A stretch of 64,000 bases of DNA from RYN-230 sp963770535 (GCA_963770535.1 CAVYPZ010000006.1:1-64000), one strand, 5' to 3'. Shown: positions 16,823 to 26,273, numbered from the stretch's first letter. Notes: generated by a model from the sequence alone, not told the origin. Numbers and translations are program-made.

Positions 16823-18217
16823 ATGGGAGCACGGGTGGCACGGCTGGTGGTGATCGGCGGCGGTGCCGCCGGGATGTCGGCCGCCTCAGCGGCCCGGCGC
16901 GCCGATCCCGGGCTGGAGGTGGTGGTCTGCGAGGCCGGCGGCTTCGCCGCCTACGGCATGTGCGGGATTCCGTACTACCTGGGCGGCACCGTGCCCGAGG
17001 CGGAGAACCTGCTCGCCTATCCCCCGTCGGTCTTCCGGGACAGGCGCGGCATCGACCTGCGGCTGAACACCCGGGTCACCAGCATCGACACCGGCGCCCG
17101 GGAGGTGCGGCTGGCCGGGGGCTCCGGTGACGCGGCAGCCGCGGACGTCCTGGCCTATGACGCGCTGGTGGTGACCACCGGTGCCGACCCGGTCCGCCCG
17201 CCGGTGCCCGGCCTCGACGAGCGCCGCGTGTTCACGATCCGGTCCCTGGGCGAGGCGATCGCGCTGCGGCGCCTGCTGGCCAGCGGGACGATCCGCCGCG
17301 CGGTCGTGGTCGGCGCCGGGTACATCGGCCTGGAGACCGCGGAAGCACTGGTCTGCGCGGGTGCCGAGGTGGATGTGGTCGAGGCGCTGCCCCGGGTGCT
17401 GGGCACGGCGGACCCGCCCATCGCCGCGCTGGCCCAGGCCGAGCTCGAGCGCCACACGGGGCTGCGGCTCGGCGCGCGGCTGGAGGCGGTGGACCGGGGC
17501 AGCACCCCCGGCGGCTGCCTGGCCGCGGTGGTGGACGGCAAGGAGATCCCCGCCGACCTGGTGGTCATCGCCGTGGGCATCCGACCGGCCACCGGAATGC
17601 TGATCCAGGCGGGTGCCCGGCACCTGCCGGACCGGTCGGTGGTCGTGGACGCCGGGATGCGCACGTCGCTGCCCGGCGTGTTCGCGGCCGGGGACGCGGT
17701 CGCGCTGCCGCACCTGGTCCTGGGCCGCCCGGCCTGGGTACCGCTCGGGCCTGCCGCCAACAAGACCGGCCGGGTGGCGGGGACCGTGGCCGCCGGCGGG
17801 ACCGCCTCCTTCCGGGGGGTGGTCGGCACCGCGGTGGTCAAGGTCTTCGACCTGGAGGTGGCCCGGACCGGGCTGGGACTGGCCGAGGCGCAGGCTGCCG
17901 GCCTGGACGCCGTGGCCACCGACGTGGTCTCCCGGTCCCGGGCCAAGTACTATCCCGGCGCCTCCCCGCTGCACGTGCGGCTGGTGCACACCCGCGGCGG
18001 GCGGCTGCTCGGCGGGCAGATCGCGGGCCGCGAGGGCGCCGCCAAACGCGTGGACGTGCTGGCCACCGCGCTCCACGCGGGGTTCACCGTGGAGGACTTG
18101 GCCGCCCTCGACCTCAGCTACGCCCCGCCGTTCGCGCCGGTCTACGACCCGGTCCTGACGGCCGCGATCAAGGCCGCCCGGGACCCGGCTGCCCTCACCG
18201 CTGGAGGATCCCCATGA
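16823..18217 (+). CDS. CoA-disulfide reductase/NADH oxidase family flavoprotein
   Basis: 464 residues with an N-terminal FAD motif (VVIGGGAAGMSAA), an NAD motif (VVVGAGYIGLETAEAL) and a C-terminal dimerisation domain. The single redox cysteine is C47 in AAYGMCGIPYYLGG, as in CoA-disulfide reductase (one Cys, not a CxxxxC pair). Such enzymes reduce CoA disulfides or polysulfides with NAD(P)H, or reduce O2. In this cluster reduction of a CoM or mixed CoM disulfide is an attractive but unproven role. Starts at ATG 16823 or GTG 16835 (better spaced to GGGAG) are both plausible. It overlaps the CoA-transferase gene by ATGA. Confidence 0.82.
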   Translation: MGARVARLVVIGGGAAGMSAASAARRADPGLEVVVCEAGGFAAYGMCGIPYYLGGTVPEAENLLAYPPSVFRDRRGIDLRLNTRVTSIDTGAREVRLAGGSGDAAAADVLAYDALVVTTGADPVRPPVPGLDERRVFTIRSLGEAIALRRLLASGTIRRAVVVGAGYIGLETAEALVCAGAEVDVVEALPRVLGTADPPIAALAQAELERHTGLRLGARLEAVDRGSTPGGCLAAVVDGKEIPADLVVIAVGIRPATGMLIQAGARHLPDRSVVVDAGMRTSLPGVFAAGDAVALPHLVLGRPAWVPLGPAANKTGRVAGTVAAGGTASFRGVVGTAVVKVFDLEVARTGLGLAEAQAAGLDAVATDVVSRSRAKYYPGASPLHVRLVHTRGGRLLGGQIAGREGAAKRVDVLATALHAGFTVEDLAALDLSYAPPFAPVYDPVLTAAIKAARDPAALTAGGSP

Positions 18218-19128
18218 GCCTGCACCCGCCGGCCGACAAGCGGGCCACCCTGGCCGGCGCGGCCGCCCTGGTCACCGACGGGGCACTGGTCGCACTCGGC
18301 GGCGGCCTGTCCGCCCGGCTGCCCATGGCCCTGGTCCGCGAGCTGGTCCGGCAGCGGCGGGGCGGCCTGCACCTGGTCGGCTCGGCGCACAGCATCGACG
18401 TGGACATGCTGGTGGGGGCCGGGGCGGTCCGCCGGTGCGAGGAGAGTTACGTGGGCTTCGAGCAGGATCTCGGGCTCGCTCCCGCCTACCGCCGCGCTGC
18501 CGAGGAAGGGACGATCGAGATCGCGGAGAGCTGCTGTGCCACGATCCTGGCCCAGCTGCGGGCGGCCGAGATGGGAGTCCCGTTCCTGCCCGTCCGTGGG
18601 GTCCGCGGTTCCGACATCGCGGCCCTGCATCCCGAGTACGCCGAGGTCACCTGCCCGTTCACCGGGGAGACCCTGGTCGCGGTGCCGCCACTGCGCCCCG
18701 ACGTGACCCTGCTGCACGCCCCGTCCGGCGACCGGTACGGCAACCTGCACCTGGAACAGCCGTACGTGCTCGACGAGCGGTTCGCGGCGGCGTCGCGGAT
18801 GGTCGTCGCGACCGTGGACGAGCTGGTCTCCACCGCGCAGGTGACCGCGGCCGGTGTCACGATCCCCGCTCACCTGGTGGCGGCCGTGGCGCACGTCCCG
18901 TTCGGGGCGCATCCAGCGTCCTGCTACCCGCGGTACGCCTACGACCGCCACCATCTGCGCGAGTACGTGACGGCGGCCCAGTCCGGGCCGGAGGACCTCG
19001 GCAAGTACCTGGCCACGTACGTGCAGGACAGTGAGGAGAGCTACCGGGGCGCGATCGGCGCCGACCGGCTCACCCGGCTGGCGGGCTGGTCCCGGTCCAC
19101 CGAGACGTGGCAGGAGCTGTTCTCATGA
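18214..19128 (+). CDS. CoA-transferase family I, subunit A
   Basis: 304 residues of the glutaconate/3-oxoacid CoA-transferase alpha type. It begins with the ADKRATLAGAAALVTDGALVALGG-like block (nucleotide-fold start). VRGVRGSDIAALHPEY and DRYGNLHLEQP are family blocks seen in actinobacterial GctA/IpdA-like proteins. It works with the next gene product as a heteromer that moves CoA between acids. In this pathway it could activate acetoacetate or another beta-keto acid made by the carboxylase. It overlaps the next gene (ATGA). Confidence 0.82.
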   Translation: MSLHPPADKRATLAGAAALVTDGALVALGGGLSARLPMALVRELVRQRRGGLHLVGSAHSIDVDMLVGAGAVRRCEESYVGFEQDLGLAPAYRRAAEEGTIEIAESCCATILAQLRAAEMGVPFLPVRGVRGSDIAALHPEYAEVTCPFTGETLVAVPPLRPDVTLLHAPSGDRYGNLHLEQPYVLDERFAAASRMVVATVDELVSTAQVTAAGVTIPAHLVAAVAHVPFGAHPASCYPRYAYDRHHLREYVTAAQSGPEDLGKYLATYVQDSEESYRGAIGADRLTRLAGWSRSTETWQELFS

Positions 19129-19964
19129 GCTGGACGATCGACGAGTGGTTCGTGGTGGCCCTGGCCCGGACCATCCGGCCACGGGAGACGGTGTTCCACG
19201 GGTTCGGCAGCCCGTGCGCGCAGGTCGCGATGCATGTGGCCCGGCGCACCCACGCGCGGGACATGCTGCTGGTCGAAGGGGCCATGTACGCGATCAACCC
19301 GGACCCGCCGTTCATCCCGCCGACCAGCAACGACGTGAGCCTGAGCCGGGGCGCGGCGTACAGCATGCGGTTCGAGGAGTTCTTCGACGCCGCGGTCCGC
19401 GGCGACGTGGACCGCATGTTCCTGTCCGGCGGGCAGATCGACGGCTACGGCAACACCAACGTCACCGCGATCGGCCCGGCCGCGGGCCAGGGCGGGCGGC
19501 CGAAGGTGAAGCTCGGCGGCGGGGGCGGCGGCTGCAACCTGTCCGCCACCATCGGCCACCTGACGGTCTGGACCACCCGGCACCGCTCCGGCCGGACCCT
19601 GGTCCGCAACTGCGACTTCGTGACCGACATCGGCCACCGCACCCGGCTGGGCACCCGGGCCGAGCTCGGCTTCACCGGCGGCGGCCCCCAGTGGCTGGTC
19701 ACGGAGCTGGGGGTGTTCGACTACCCCGGCGGGCAGGCCCGGCTGGTGCGGCTTTTCCCGGACGTCAGCGTGGCCGAGGTCCGCGCGGCCACCGGGTTCG
19801 ACCTGGAGGTCGCGGGGGACCTGCGCCCGGTCGCGCCGCCGTCGGCGTCCGAGCTGTCCGCGGTCCGGGCCGTGGACCCGCTGGGGGTCCGCAGGTCTGA
19901 GTTCTCGCCGGCGGAACTGGCCCGGACGTTCGAGCCGGGTCATGGCCAGGACTGCGCATGCTGA
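19125..19964 (+). CDS. CoA-transferase family I, subunit B
   Basis: 279 residues, beta-type partner of the preceding protein. Recognisable blocks are VFHGFGSPCAQVAM, LLVEGAMYAINP and FLSGGQIDGYGNTN. The glutamate in LLVEGAMY sits where beta subunits carry the catalytic Glu that forms the glutamyl-CoA intermediate; some family members such as IpdB-like hydrolases have changed function, so the reaction is not certain. Start ATG 19125 overlaps the previous stop. The following gene overlaps its last 23 nt. Confidence 0.8.
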   Translation: MSWTIDEWFVVALARTIRPRETVFHGFGSPCAQVAMHVARRTHARDMLLVEGAMYAINPDPPFIPPTSNDVSLSRGAAYSMRFEEFFDAAVRGDVDRMFLSGGQIDGYGNTNVTAIGPAAGQGGRPKVKLGGGGGGCNLSATIGHLTVWTTRHRSGRTLVRNCDFVTDIGHRTRLGTRAELGFTGGGPQWLVTELGVFDYPGGQARLVRLFPDVSVAEVRAATGFDLEVAGDLRPVAPPSASELSAVRAVDPLGVRRSEFSPAELARTFEPGHGQDCAC

Positions 19965-22095
19965 GCCGCCGGTGCCGGGCATGCTGAACCGCCGTGACGG
20001 CCTGGCCGCCGTGTTCACTCCGCGCCGGGTCGCCCTGGTCGGCGCGTCCGACCGGGCCGGCTCGGTCGGACGGCTGCTCTGGGACAACCTGGCCGGCTTC
20101 CCCGGCGAGGTCGTGCCGGTCGGGCCCGCAGGCCACGTCGGCGGCCAGGTGACCTACCCCACCCTGCGGGACGTCCCCGGCGAGGTGGACCTGGCCGTGG
20201 TGGCCACGCCCGCCGCCACCGTCCCGGGTATCGTCCGGGACGCCGCGGACAAGGGTGTCGCCGCGGTCGTGGTGCTCAGCGCGGGCTTCGCGGAGACCGG
20301 CGGTGAGGGCGCGCAGCTGCAGGACGAGACTCTGGCCGCCGCCCGGGCGGGCGGCGTGCGGCTGGTCGGGCCCAACTGCTTCGGGGTGCAGAACGCCGAT
20401 CTGCCGCTGAACGCCTCGATCGCGGCCGGCGCGCCGCGCGGCGGCGGGGGCGTCACCATCGTCACCCAGTCCGGGTCCTACGGGATGGCCGTCCATGCGC
20501 TCGGGCAGGACGAGGGCCTGCGGGTGGCCAAGGTGCTCGCGGCCGGCAACAAGGCGGACATCACCGATGCCGAGCTGCTGGCCTATCTGCGGCAGGACCC
20601 GGACACGTCGGTTATCTGCCTGCTGCTGGAGTCGATCACCGATGCGCGCGGCTTCTTCACCGAGGCGTGCCTGACCACGCCCCGCAAGCCGGTCGTCGCG
20701 GCCGTGGGCGGGCGGAGCAGCGCCGGGCAGCGGGCGGCGACGTCGCACACCGCCGCGCTGGCCAGCGACGACGCGGTCCGTGACGCCGCGCTGCGCCAGG
20801 CCGGGGTGGTCCGGGTGCGCACCGGCCTCCAGGTGCTCGATGCGGCCCGGGCCCTGTCCAGCCAGCCGGTGCCCCGCGGCCCGAGAGTGGCGGTGGTCAC
20901 CAACTCCGGCGGCACCGGGGTGGAACTGACCGACCTGCTCGCCGACGAGGGCCTCGTGGTCCCGGAGCTGAGCGAGCCGCTGCAGAAGGAGCTGCGGGCC
21001 ATCATGCCCGGGTACGCCAGCGCCCGGAATCCGGTGGACATGACCCCGGCCTGGAAGCTGTTCACCACCGTGTACCCGGGCGCGATCGAGCTGCTGGCCC
21101 GGTCGGGCGAGGTCGACGTGGTCGTGCCGGTGCTGCTGCAGCGGTCCGCGTCAGCCGGGGTCGCCGCGGCCGTCAGGGATGCGGTGGCGCGGCTGCGGGC
21201 CGACTCCGTGCCGGTGCCGGTCTATGTGTGCTGGGTCGCGCCCCGGGCCGCCGACGAGCACGCGCGGGTGCTGCACGAGGCAGGAGTCCCGTGCTTCCCG
21301 TGGCCGGAGCGGACGGCGCAGGTGGTGGGGGTGGCGGTGCGCTGCGGTGCGGGATTGCGCCCGGCCGATGAGCCGCCCGGTACGCAAGACCAGTCTCCGC
21401 GTGATGAGACCGGGGCGCCCGCGCCGCTGCCGGCCGGGGCCCCCGCGCCGCTGCCGGCCGCCGGACCGAACGGTTTCCTGCCCGCCCAGGCAGCGCGGGA
21501 CCTGCTGGTCGCGACCGGGATCCCGGTGATCGAGACCGTGAGATGCCGCAGCGCCGCATCTGCCGCGGCTGCCGCCGACCACTTTGGCTATCCCGTGGTG
21601 GCGAAGGTGGATCATCCGGACCTGGTCCACAAGTCCGACGCGGGCGGGGTGCGGCTGGGACTGGGCTCCGGGGCGGAGGTGACGGAAGCCGCCGCCGAGC
21701 TGCTGGGGCTGGCCGAGGGGGCGGGGGTGCTGGTGCAGCACCAGCATCAGGGGGTGGAGCTGCTCGTGGGCGGGGTCCGGGATCCGGAGTTCGGGGCCAT
21801 GGTGGTGGCCGGCTTCGGCGGGGTGCTGGTGGAGACGCAGCGGGATGTGCGGCTGGCCGTGGCCCCGGTGGATGTCCAGCAGGCCCGGGCCATGCTGGCG
21901 TCGTTGCGCGGCGCCGCAATCTTCCGCGGGCTGCGCGGCAGTCCGCCGGTGCACCTGGGTTTCGTTGCGGAGATTATCGTGGCCATCGGAGACCTCATGG
22001 TTGCGCACCCGCAGATCACCGAGCTGGACCTGAACCCGGTGCTGGCCGGCCCGGACGGGTGCGTGGCGGTGGACTGGCGGATCCGCACGCAGTAA
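19942..22095 (+). CDS. ADP-forming acyl-CoA synthetase (fused alpha-beta)
   Basis: 717 residues. The N-terminal CoA-binding and ligase domains carry the phosphohistidine H269 (RAATSHTAALAS). The C-terminal ATP-grasp part (about 480-717) contains VVAKVDHPDLVHKSDAGGV and ends LDLNPVLA. A linker at about 492-508 holds a direct repeat GAPAPLP twice. The enzyme interconverts acyl-CoA + ADP + Pi with acid + ATP. It is the last gene of the run beginning at 16823, overlapping the CoA-transferase. It may recover ATP from acyl-CoA or activate an acid product of the CoM pathway. ATG 19981 is an alternative start. Confidence 0.88.
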   Translation: MARTAHAEPPVPGMLNRRDGLAAVFTPRRVALVGASDRAGSVGRLLWDNLAGFPGEVVPVGPAGHVGGQVTYPTLRDVPGEVDLAVVATPAATVPGIVRDAADKGVAAVVVLSAGFAETGGEGAQLQDETLAAARAGGVRLVGPNCFGVQNADLPLNASIAAGAPRGGGGVTIVTQSGSYGMAVHALGQDEGLRVAKVLAAGNKADITDAELLAYLRQDPDTSVICLLLESITDARGFFTEACLTTPRKPVVAAVGGRSSAGQRAATSHTAALASDDAVRDAALRQAGVVRVRTGLQVLDAARALSSQPVPRGPRVAVVTNSGGTGVELTDLLADEGLVVPELSEPLQKELRAIMPGYASARNPVDMTPAWKLFTTVYPGAIELLARSGEVDVVVPVLLQRSASAGVAAAVRDAVARLRADSVPVPVYVCWVAPRAADEHARVLHEAGVPCFPWPERTAQVVGVAVRCGAGLRPADEPPGTQDQSPRDETGAPAPLPAGAPAPLPAAGPNGFLPAQAARDLLVATGIPVIETVRCRSAASAAAAADHFGYPVVAKVDHPDLVHKSDAGGVRLGLGSGAEVTEAAAELLGLAEGAGVLVQHQHQGVELLVGGVRDPEFGAMVVAGFGGVLVETQRDVRLAVAPVDVQQARAMLASLRGAAIFRGLRGSPPVHLGFVAEIIVAIGDLMVAHPQITELDLNPVLAGPDGCVAVDWRIRTQ

Positions 22096-22204
22096 GCGAC
22101 GGGCTTCGATCGATAATATATTCGATATGAAGATGCAGAATATGGCATCGTTCGATAGTATTGTCGCAGACGCGAGATTCCGGCCCAGACGGGAGGTGAT
22201 CCGG

Positions 22205-23863
22205 GTGTCGGCGGATCCCGAGCACTGGTCGGACGAGCCTGCCCACGGTCAGGTTCCTGACGGGGAGATGGCCGACTTACCTGTCCCCGGAGAGCCGGAC
22301 TGGTACCCCGATGACGTCTATGACGACGGCTCAGCCCAGCGTGCCGCATTCGCGGAGGGTGGTTGGGCTGACACCCTCGCGCCTGACCCGGTCCTGGCTA
22401 CGCTGGTCGATCTCGTCCAGCGCGACGAACTGGACAAGCTGGACGATGATCAGCTGACCGGCGTACTGCAAGCCGCGAACCGGCTGGCCGCGTGGTCGGC
22501 ATCGGTCCGGGTGGCGGCGGTGTCCGGTCTGGCCGCCCGCCGCGAGCAGTCGGGCCGGAAGTCGGGGGACTGGCGGCCGTTTGACCATGTGGATGACGAG
22601 GTCGCCGTGGCACTCACCTTGACCCGGCGCAGCGCTGCCCGCCTGCTGGACCTCGCCCTCGGCCTGGACCGCCTGCCGCTGACCCGTGCCGCTCTGGCGG
22701 CCGGCCTGATCGACGAGCGGCGCGCCGAGGTGATCGCCGAGGAAGTGGCGGGGCTGGATGATGAGCACGCTGCGGCGGTCGAGAAGCTGATCATCGGCCG
22801 GGCCCCAAAATTGACGAGCGGGCAGCTGCGCGCGCTGGTCCGCCGTGCGGTCCTGTCCGCAGACCCGAAAGCCGCCCGGCGGCGTAAGGAGAAGGCGCTG
22901 AAGGACGCCCGGGTGGAGATGTTCCCCGAGACCTCCGGCACCGCCGCCCTGGCCGGCCGCGACCTCCCCCCGGCCGCCGTGCTGGCCGCAGACAAGCATC
23001 TGACCGCGCTCGCGCAGGCGATGAAAGCCGCCGGGCAGCCCGGCACCCTGGACATCCTGCGCGCCTGGGCCTACCTGCACCTTCTGTCCGGCCAGCCCGC
23101 CGACACCCTCCTTTCCACGCAGCAGGCGGCCACCACCCCCGGCCTCCCGGGCAGCCATCCTCCCGGAGGTCCCGGGCTTCCTGCGACCGTCCCGGATGCG
23201 ACCGCCCCGGATGCCGCCCCCTCTCCCGGAGGGCCGCGCGGCAGCGTGAATCCTGGGGGGCCGCGCGGCAGCGTGAATCCTGGGGGGCTGCGCGGCAGCG
23301 TGAACCTGACTATGCCCCTGACCACCTGGCTCGGCTGGACGCAGTCCCCCGGCGACGTACCCGGCTACGGCCCGGTGGACGCTGAGGACTCCCGCACCCT
23401 TGCCAGCCTCCTCGCCCGCAGCCCAGGCAACCAATGGTGCGTTACCCTCACCGGCACCGACGGGCACCCCGTCGCCCACGCCTGCGCCCGCCACGGGCCT
23501 CCGAGCCCCGGGCAACGACCCACCCCCGCCACTCTGGTCCCGGGGCAACGAGCCAGCCCGGTCCATGGGCAACGAGACAGCCCGGTCCATGGGCAACGGC
23601 CCATCCCCACTACGCCCGTCCCGGACTGGCTGCGCGGCCTAGCCTTCGTCACCCTGGAGAAGGGAACGTGCAGCCACCCACGGGAATCACGGGGCTACCA
23701 GCCCAGCCCGTCGCTGCGCCACCTCATCCAGATCCGCAACCCCACCTGCACCGGCCCCGGATGCCGCCGGCCCGCCACCCGCTGCGATCTGGATCACGTC
23801 ATCCCCTACGACCGCGGCGGACGCACCTGCGAGTGCAACGTTCATCCGTTGTGCAAGCGATAA
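22205..23863 (+). pseudogene. DUF222/13E12 HNH endonuclease-like gene, 5' part interrupted by island
   Basis: About 550 residues with the DUF222 domain (roughly 60-300), a low-complexity middle and the HNH part starting at CTGPGCRRPATRCDLDHVIPYDRGG. The native sequence runs to CCG 23846 (CECNVHP). The last few codons to TAA 23863 come from the inserted element. The missing C-terminus is at 42417-42551. GTG 22205 follows GGGAGGTGA with ideal spacing. The upstream region (22096-22190) is unusually AT-rich (ATAATATATTCGATATG) and probably holds the promoter. Two coding minisatellites are present: GGPRGSVNP three times near 23228-23305, and a PVHGQRDS-type repeat near 23520-23610. 13E12 proteins are multicopy, poorly understood and known as phage target sites. 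Confidence 0.9.
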
Positions 23864-23870
23864 CCACACA
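23846..23870. other. left attachment site (attL) of the island
   Basis: CCG at 23846-23848 is the shared core. It is followed by the element half-site ending GCAAGCGATAACCACACA (23853-23870). To the left is the DUF222 HNH coding sequence. The arm ATAACCACACA is an inverted copy (10 of 11 bases) of TGTGTGATTAT at the right end (42394-42404). Similar half-sites recur at 26100, 30303 and 31280. Confidence 0.75.
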
Positions 23871-23982
23871 GCTCGCCCACCACGTCGGAAAGCTCGCTGC
23901 CCTCGGCTTCGAAGTCACCCTCTGCCGCATCCCCGAACCAGGCCCTGACCCCGGTCAGGCAGCCAGCACCCCAGCAGCCTGA
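23857..23982 (+). pseudogene. possible transposase C-terminal remnant
   Basis: An open frame without a start reads ITTQLAHHVGKLAALGFEV and ends in an alanine/proline-rich tail at the TGA of 23982. The LAALGFEVTL pattern resembles the last residues of some transposases, but I cannot name a family. It begins inside the att site, so it belongs to the element side. Confidence 0.25.
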
Positions 23983-24151
23983 CCACTGACCCACATCACC
24001 GGCGGGCCAAAGAGCGGCTCCGCCGGCGCTGCCGCGCGCCCAGCCAGGGTTCTATTTTCGGGTCAGATTGGCCGACGCGTTGCCGCAGTACTGCTGCCCT
24101 TGCGGCTTGCTGAACGCCTCGTGCGGCCCGGCCGGAGGCCGCGATAGCCCT

Positions 24152-24688
24152 CTATCCGTCGTCCTGCCCAGCACGGCGCGAGGACTGGTGCCGGTAGAGA
24201 GTCGGCAGTACGCGCAGGTCTTTCGGGCGCCCAGCCGACTCCTTAGACCGGATCACGTCGGCGAGGTCAGCGACGACGACTTCCACCTCTCCTACGCGCA
24301 GGCGGTGCGCGTTGATCACAAGCTGGGCGTAGCCGCCGGCGAAGCCGGACGGATGGAAGGAGATGTCGAATTCACCGTCAGGGCAGATCAGATTCCACAC
24401 CTCGGCCGCTGCCAGAGACGTGGCATCGTGGCTGAAGGGCAGCCCGCCGGGTTCCCCCTCGGTCCGGATCCGCGCGCCAAGCTCCTTTAGCGCCAGCGAC
24501 AGGCGGGCCAGGTTCTCGTGACTTGCCTCCGGTGTGAGATCGATGTCTCTAGTCGCTGCTATTGGCGCCTGCTGCGCGATAGCGGCGAAGGCCCCGATGA
24601 CGACGTATCGCACTTGGTGCCGGTTAAGCGCAGAGACTATGGCCGCAGCGTCCAGCTCCGGCTCATCGGCACCTCCATGCTCGCTCAC
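24152..24688 (-). CDS. nucleotidyltransferase-fold protein, probable toxin
   Basis: 178 residues with a minimal nucleotidyltransferase core: YVVIGAFAAIA near residue 35 (in place of the GG/S motif) followed by TRDIDL, supplying the metal-binding D-x-D. Such proteins include MenT/AbiEii-like toxins that modify tRNA or other targets. The upstream XRE gene overlaps its start by 4 nt, the usual antitoxin-toxin order. The C-terminus KESAGRPKDLRVLPTL is also typical of MenT-like proteins (KxxxGRPKD). It lies in the first module of the island, where it could stabilise the element. Confidence 0.7.
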   Translation of the reverse strand: MSEHGGADEPELDAAAIVSALNRHQVRYVVIGAFAAIAQQAPIAATRDIDLTPEASHENLARLSLALKELGARIRTEGEPGGLPFSHDATSLAAAEVWNLICPDGEFDISFHPSGFAGGYAQLVINAHRLRVGEVEVVVADLADVIRSKESAGRPKDLRVLPTLYRHQSSRRAGQDDG

Positions 24689-25032
24689 GCCACATCCTCT
24701 GCTGGGGTCGCCTGGCGCCAGGTCTGAAGCTGCCGATCACGACGGAGCCGCTCGGCTTCGGAGCGGCTTTCCTCCAGCTCGGCCAGTATGTCGTCATGCG
24801 GGTCGTAGGCGGCCAGATGCAGGCGGAGGTCGAACCCGGCTGCGTGCAGCAGCCTCAGAAGGGTAGTCAGGGTGGGCTGCCGCTGGTCGCGCTCATACGC
24901 CGAGATCATGCTGACCGGGACTCCGGCCCGTTCGGCCAGTTCCCGCTGGCTCATAGCAGCCTTGAGCCGGGCCAGTTGCAGAAGCGCCGAAGACGGCGAC
25001 GGCAGCTCTCCCCCATCATACGCTTGTGTCAT
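24685..25032 (-). CDS. XRE-family helix-turn-helix protein, probable antitoxin
   Basis: 115 residues. The N-terminal Cro/C1-type HTH is clear (MSQRELAERAGVPVSMISAYERDQRQPTL, about residues 26-54), and the C-terminal tail is charged and helical. It overlaps the nucleotidyltransferase start (ATGA-type) and is divergent from the gene at 25119 with a short 86-nt spacer. It likely represses its own operon and neutralises the partner. Confidence 0.78.
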   Translation of the reverse strand: MTQAYDGGELPSPSSALLQLARLKAAMSQRELAERAGVPVSMISAYERDQRQPTLTTLLRLLHAAGFDLRLHLAAYDPHDDILAELEESRSEAERLRRDRQLQTWRQATPAEDVA

Positions 25033-25118
25033 AACACGATCGTATGACTCGACATGCTGCAGCCCTAATCAAGCTCGCAGGAGGGCGAGTCAACGCAATC
25101 ACGGTGAGAAGTCCGGCT

Positions 25119-25895
25119 ATGAGCACCGATGAGCTGCGCCCTGAACAAGAAGAACAACTTGTTAGCGAGGTGCTTCGCGAGCGCGGTGGCATCGACCCCG
25201 GCAGGCTGGGGTCGGTTGTGGATCTGGCGGCGCTGGGCCTGGTGAACAGCGCATGGCGGAACACGTGCGTTGAGGACTCGCACGCCGAGGGCCGTATTCA
25301 CGACGGCGACATGATGCGGATCAACAGCCACATGACCTGGCGTTCCCGCGGCATCATCCGCCGCTCGATGACCGAGACCGGACTCATCGCCGATGGACCG
25401 CTTTCGGCGCTTGAGAGTGTCCCTGCCGAGTCCGTTGAATGGCTCGCGATCCGGGTGTTCCGGTGGCTGGTGAATCCGGGCGGGAAGCTGGCTACTGGAG
25501 CAACGCTGGCCGAGCTTGCTAATGACGACCTGGGACAGTACGAAGATGACGCCGATCTGCGGCTAAATTTAGGAGGATTCGCCAAGCAGATCGCGGACCG
25601 GGGAGCCCAGTTTGGCTTTGCACGGACCGCTGACCACGGCGCAGTCGCGTGCTCGCACTGGTGGGGTCATCCGCGCTGGCCGCACCTCGTGGACAGGCCG
25701 CTGCTTGCCCTGGACGATCCAGCCGACGATCACTGGGGACAGGGCGGAGAGTTCAGGAGCCGCCTACTGCCCGAGCCGCCCATCGTGGCGGATCGAAAGC
25801 TGCTTCGACAGGTTTTGCGTTTCCACCCCTGGGATCCCAGCCCGGAGTCGGCGGCGTGGCTGGTCAGTGCCGGTATCGGCTATCTCCGATCGTAG
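25119..25895 (+). CDS. hypothetical protein
   Basis: About 258 residues from ATG 25119 (GAGAAG upstream; an earlier ATG 25044 would overlap the divergent promoter). I do not recognise a domain. It is rich in Trp, Arg and Asp (for example CSHWWGHPRWPHLVD) with no signal peptide or membrane segment. It stands alone in the first module of the island, divergent from the XRE/nucleotidyltransferase pair. Confidence 0.6.
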   Translation: MSTDELRPEQEEQLVSEVLRERGGIDPGRLGSVVDLAALGLVNSAWRNTCVEDSHAEGRIHDGDMMRINSHMTWRSRGIIRRSMTETGLIADGPLSALESVPAESVEWLAIRVFRWLVNPGGKLATGATLAELANDDLGQYEDDADLRLNLGGFAKQIADRGAQFGFARTADHGAVACSHWWGHPRWPHLVDRPLLALDDPADDHWGQGGEFRSRLLPEPPIVADRKLLRQVLRFHPWDPSPESAAWLVSAGIGYLRS

Positions 25896-26273
25896 GGCTG
25901 CCAGCCCCAGATGCGTGGTCTAGCCGACCGCAGGTTCTAGCTGGACGCAGCGAGCATGGCCGGATCACGAGGCAACAGAGGGCCTCCGCGTCTCGCACGA
26001 ACAGAACAAATCCGTTGTGAAGCAGAGGTCAAACCGCGGCCTGAGCATGCCGTCGAGCAGCATGAGACGAGCCGGCGCAGGTGTGGGTGGCGCCACATTC
26101 CCGCGTGCAAGTCATAACCACACATTGACCTGGAACCTCAGACCGGGGCTTGGATGACTGTCTATCCAAGTGGCCTGAGCGCCGAGGCCCACTCAGCCGA
26201 GTACCCCATCAGGCGATCTGGCCCCGATCCCCGCACCCGGAGAACGCTGCGCCAGCGGCGACAGGTGATACCC
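25896..26273. other. intergenic region holding an internal att half-site
   Basis: No gene is supported. It contains the second att half-site (26100-26124). Short frames on the minus strand here are not conserved-looking. Confidence 0.5.
26100..26124. repeat. internal att half-site copy 2
   Basis: CCC then GCGT then GCAAGTCATAACCACACA (26107-26124). The 18-bp block is identical to the one at 30310-30327 and one to three bases different from those at 23853 and 31287. Core-to-arm spacing is the same as in attL. The sequence just left, TGTGGGTGGCGCCACATTCCC, resembles the DUF222 half of attL when read in frame (C-x-W-R-H-I-P). Confidence 0.65.
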
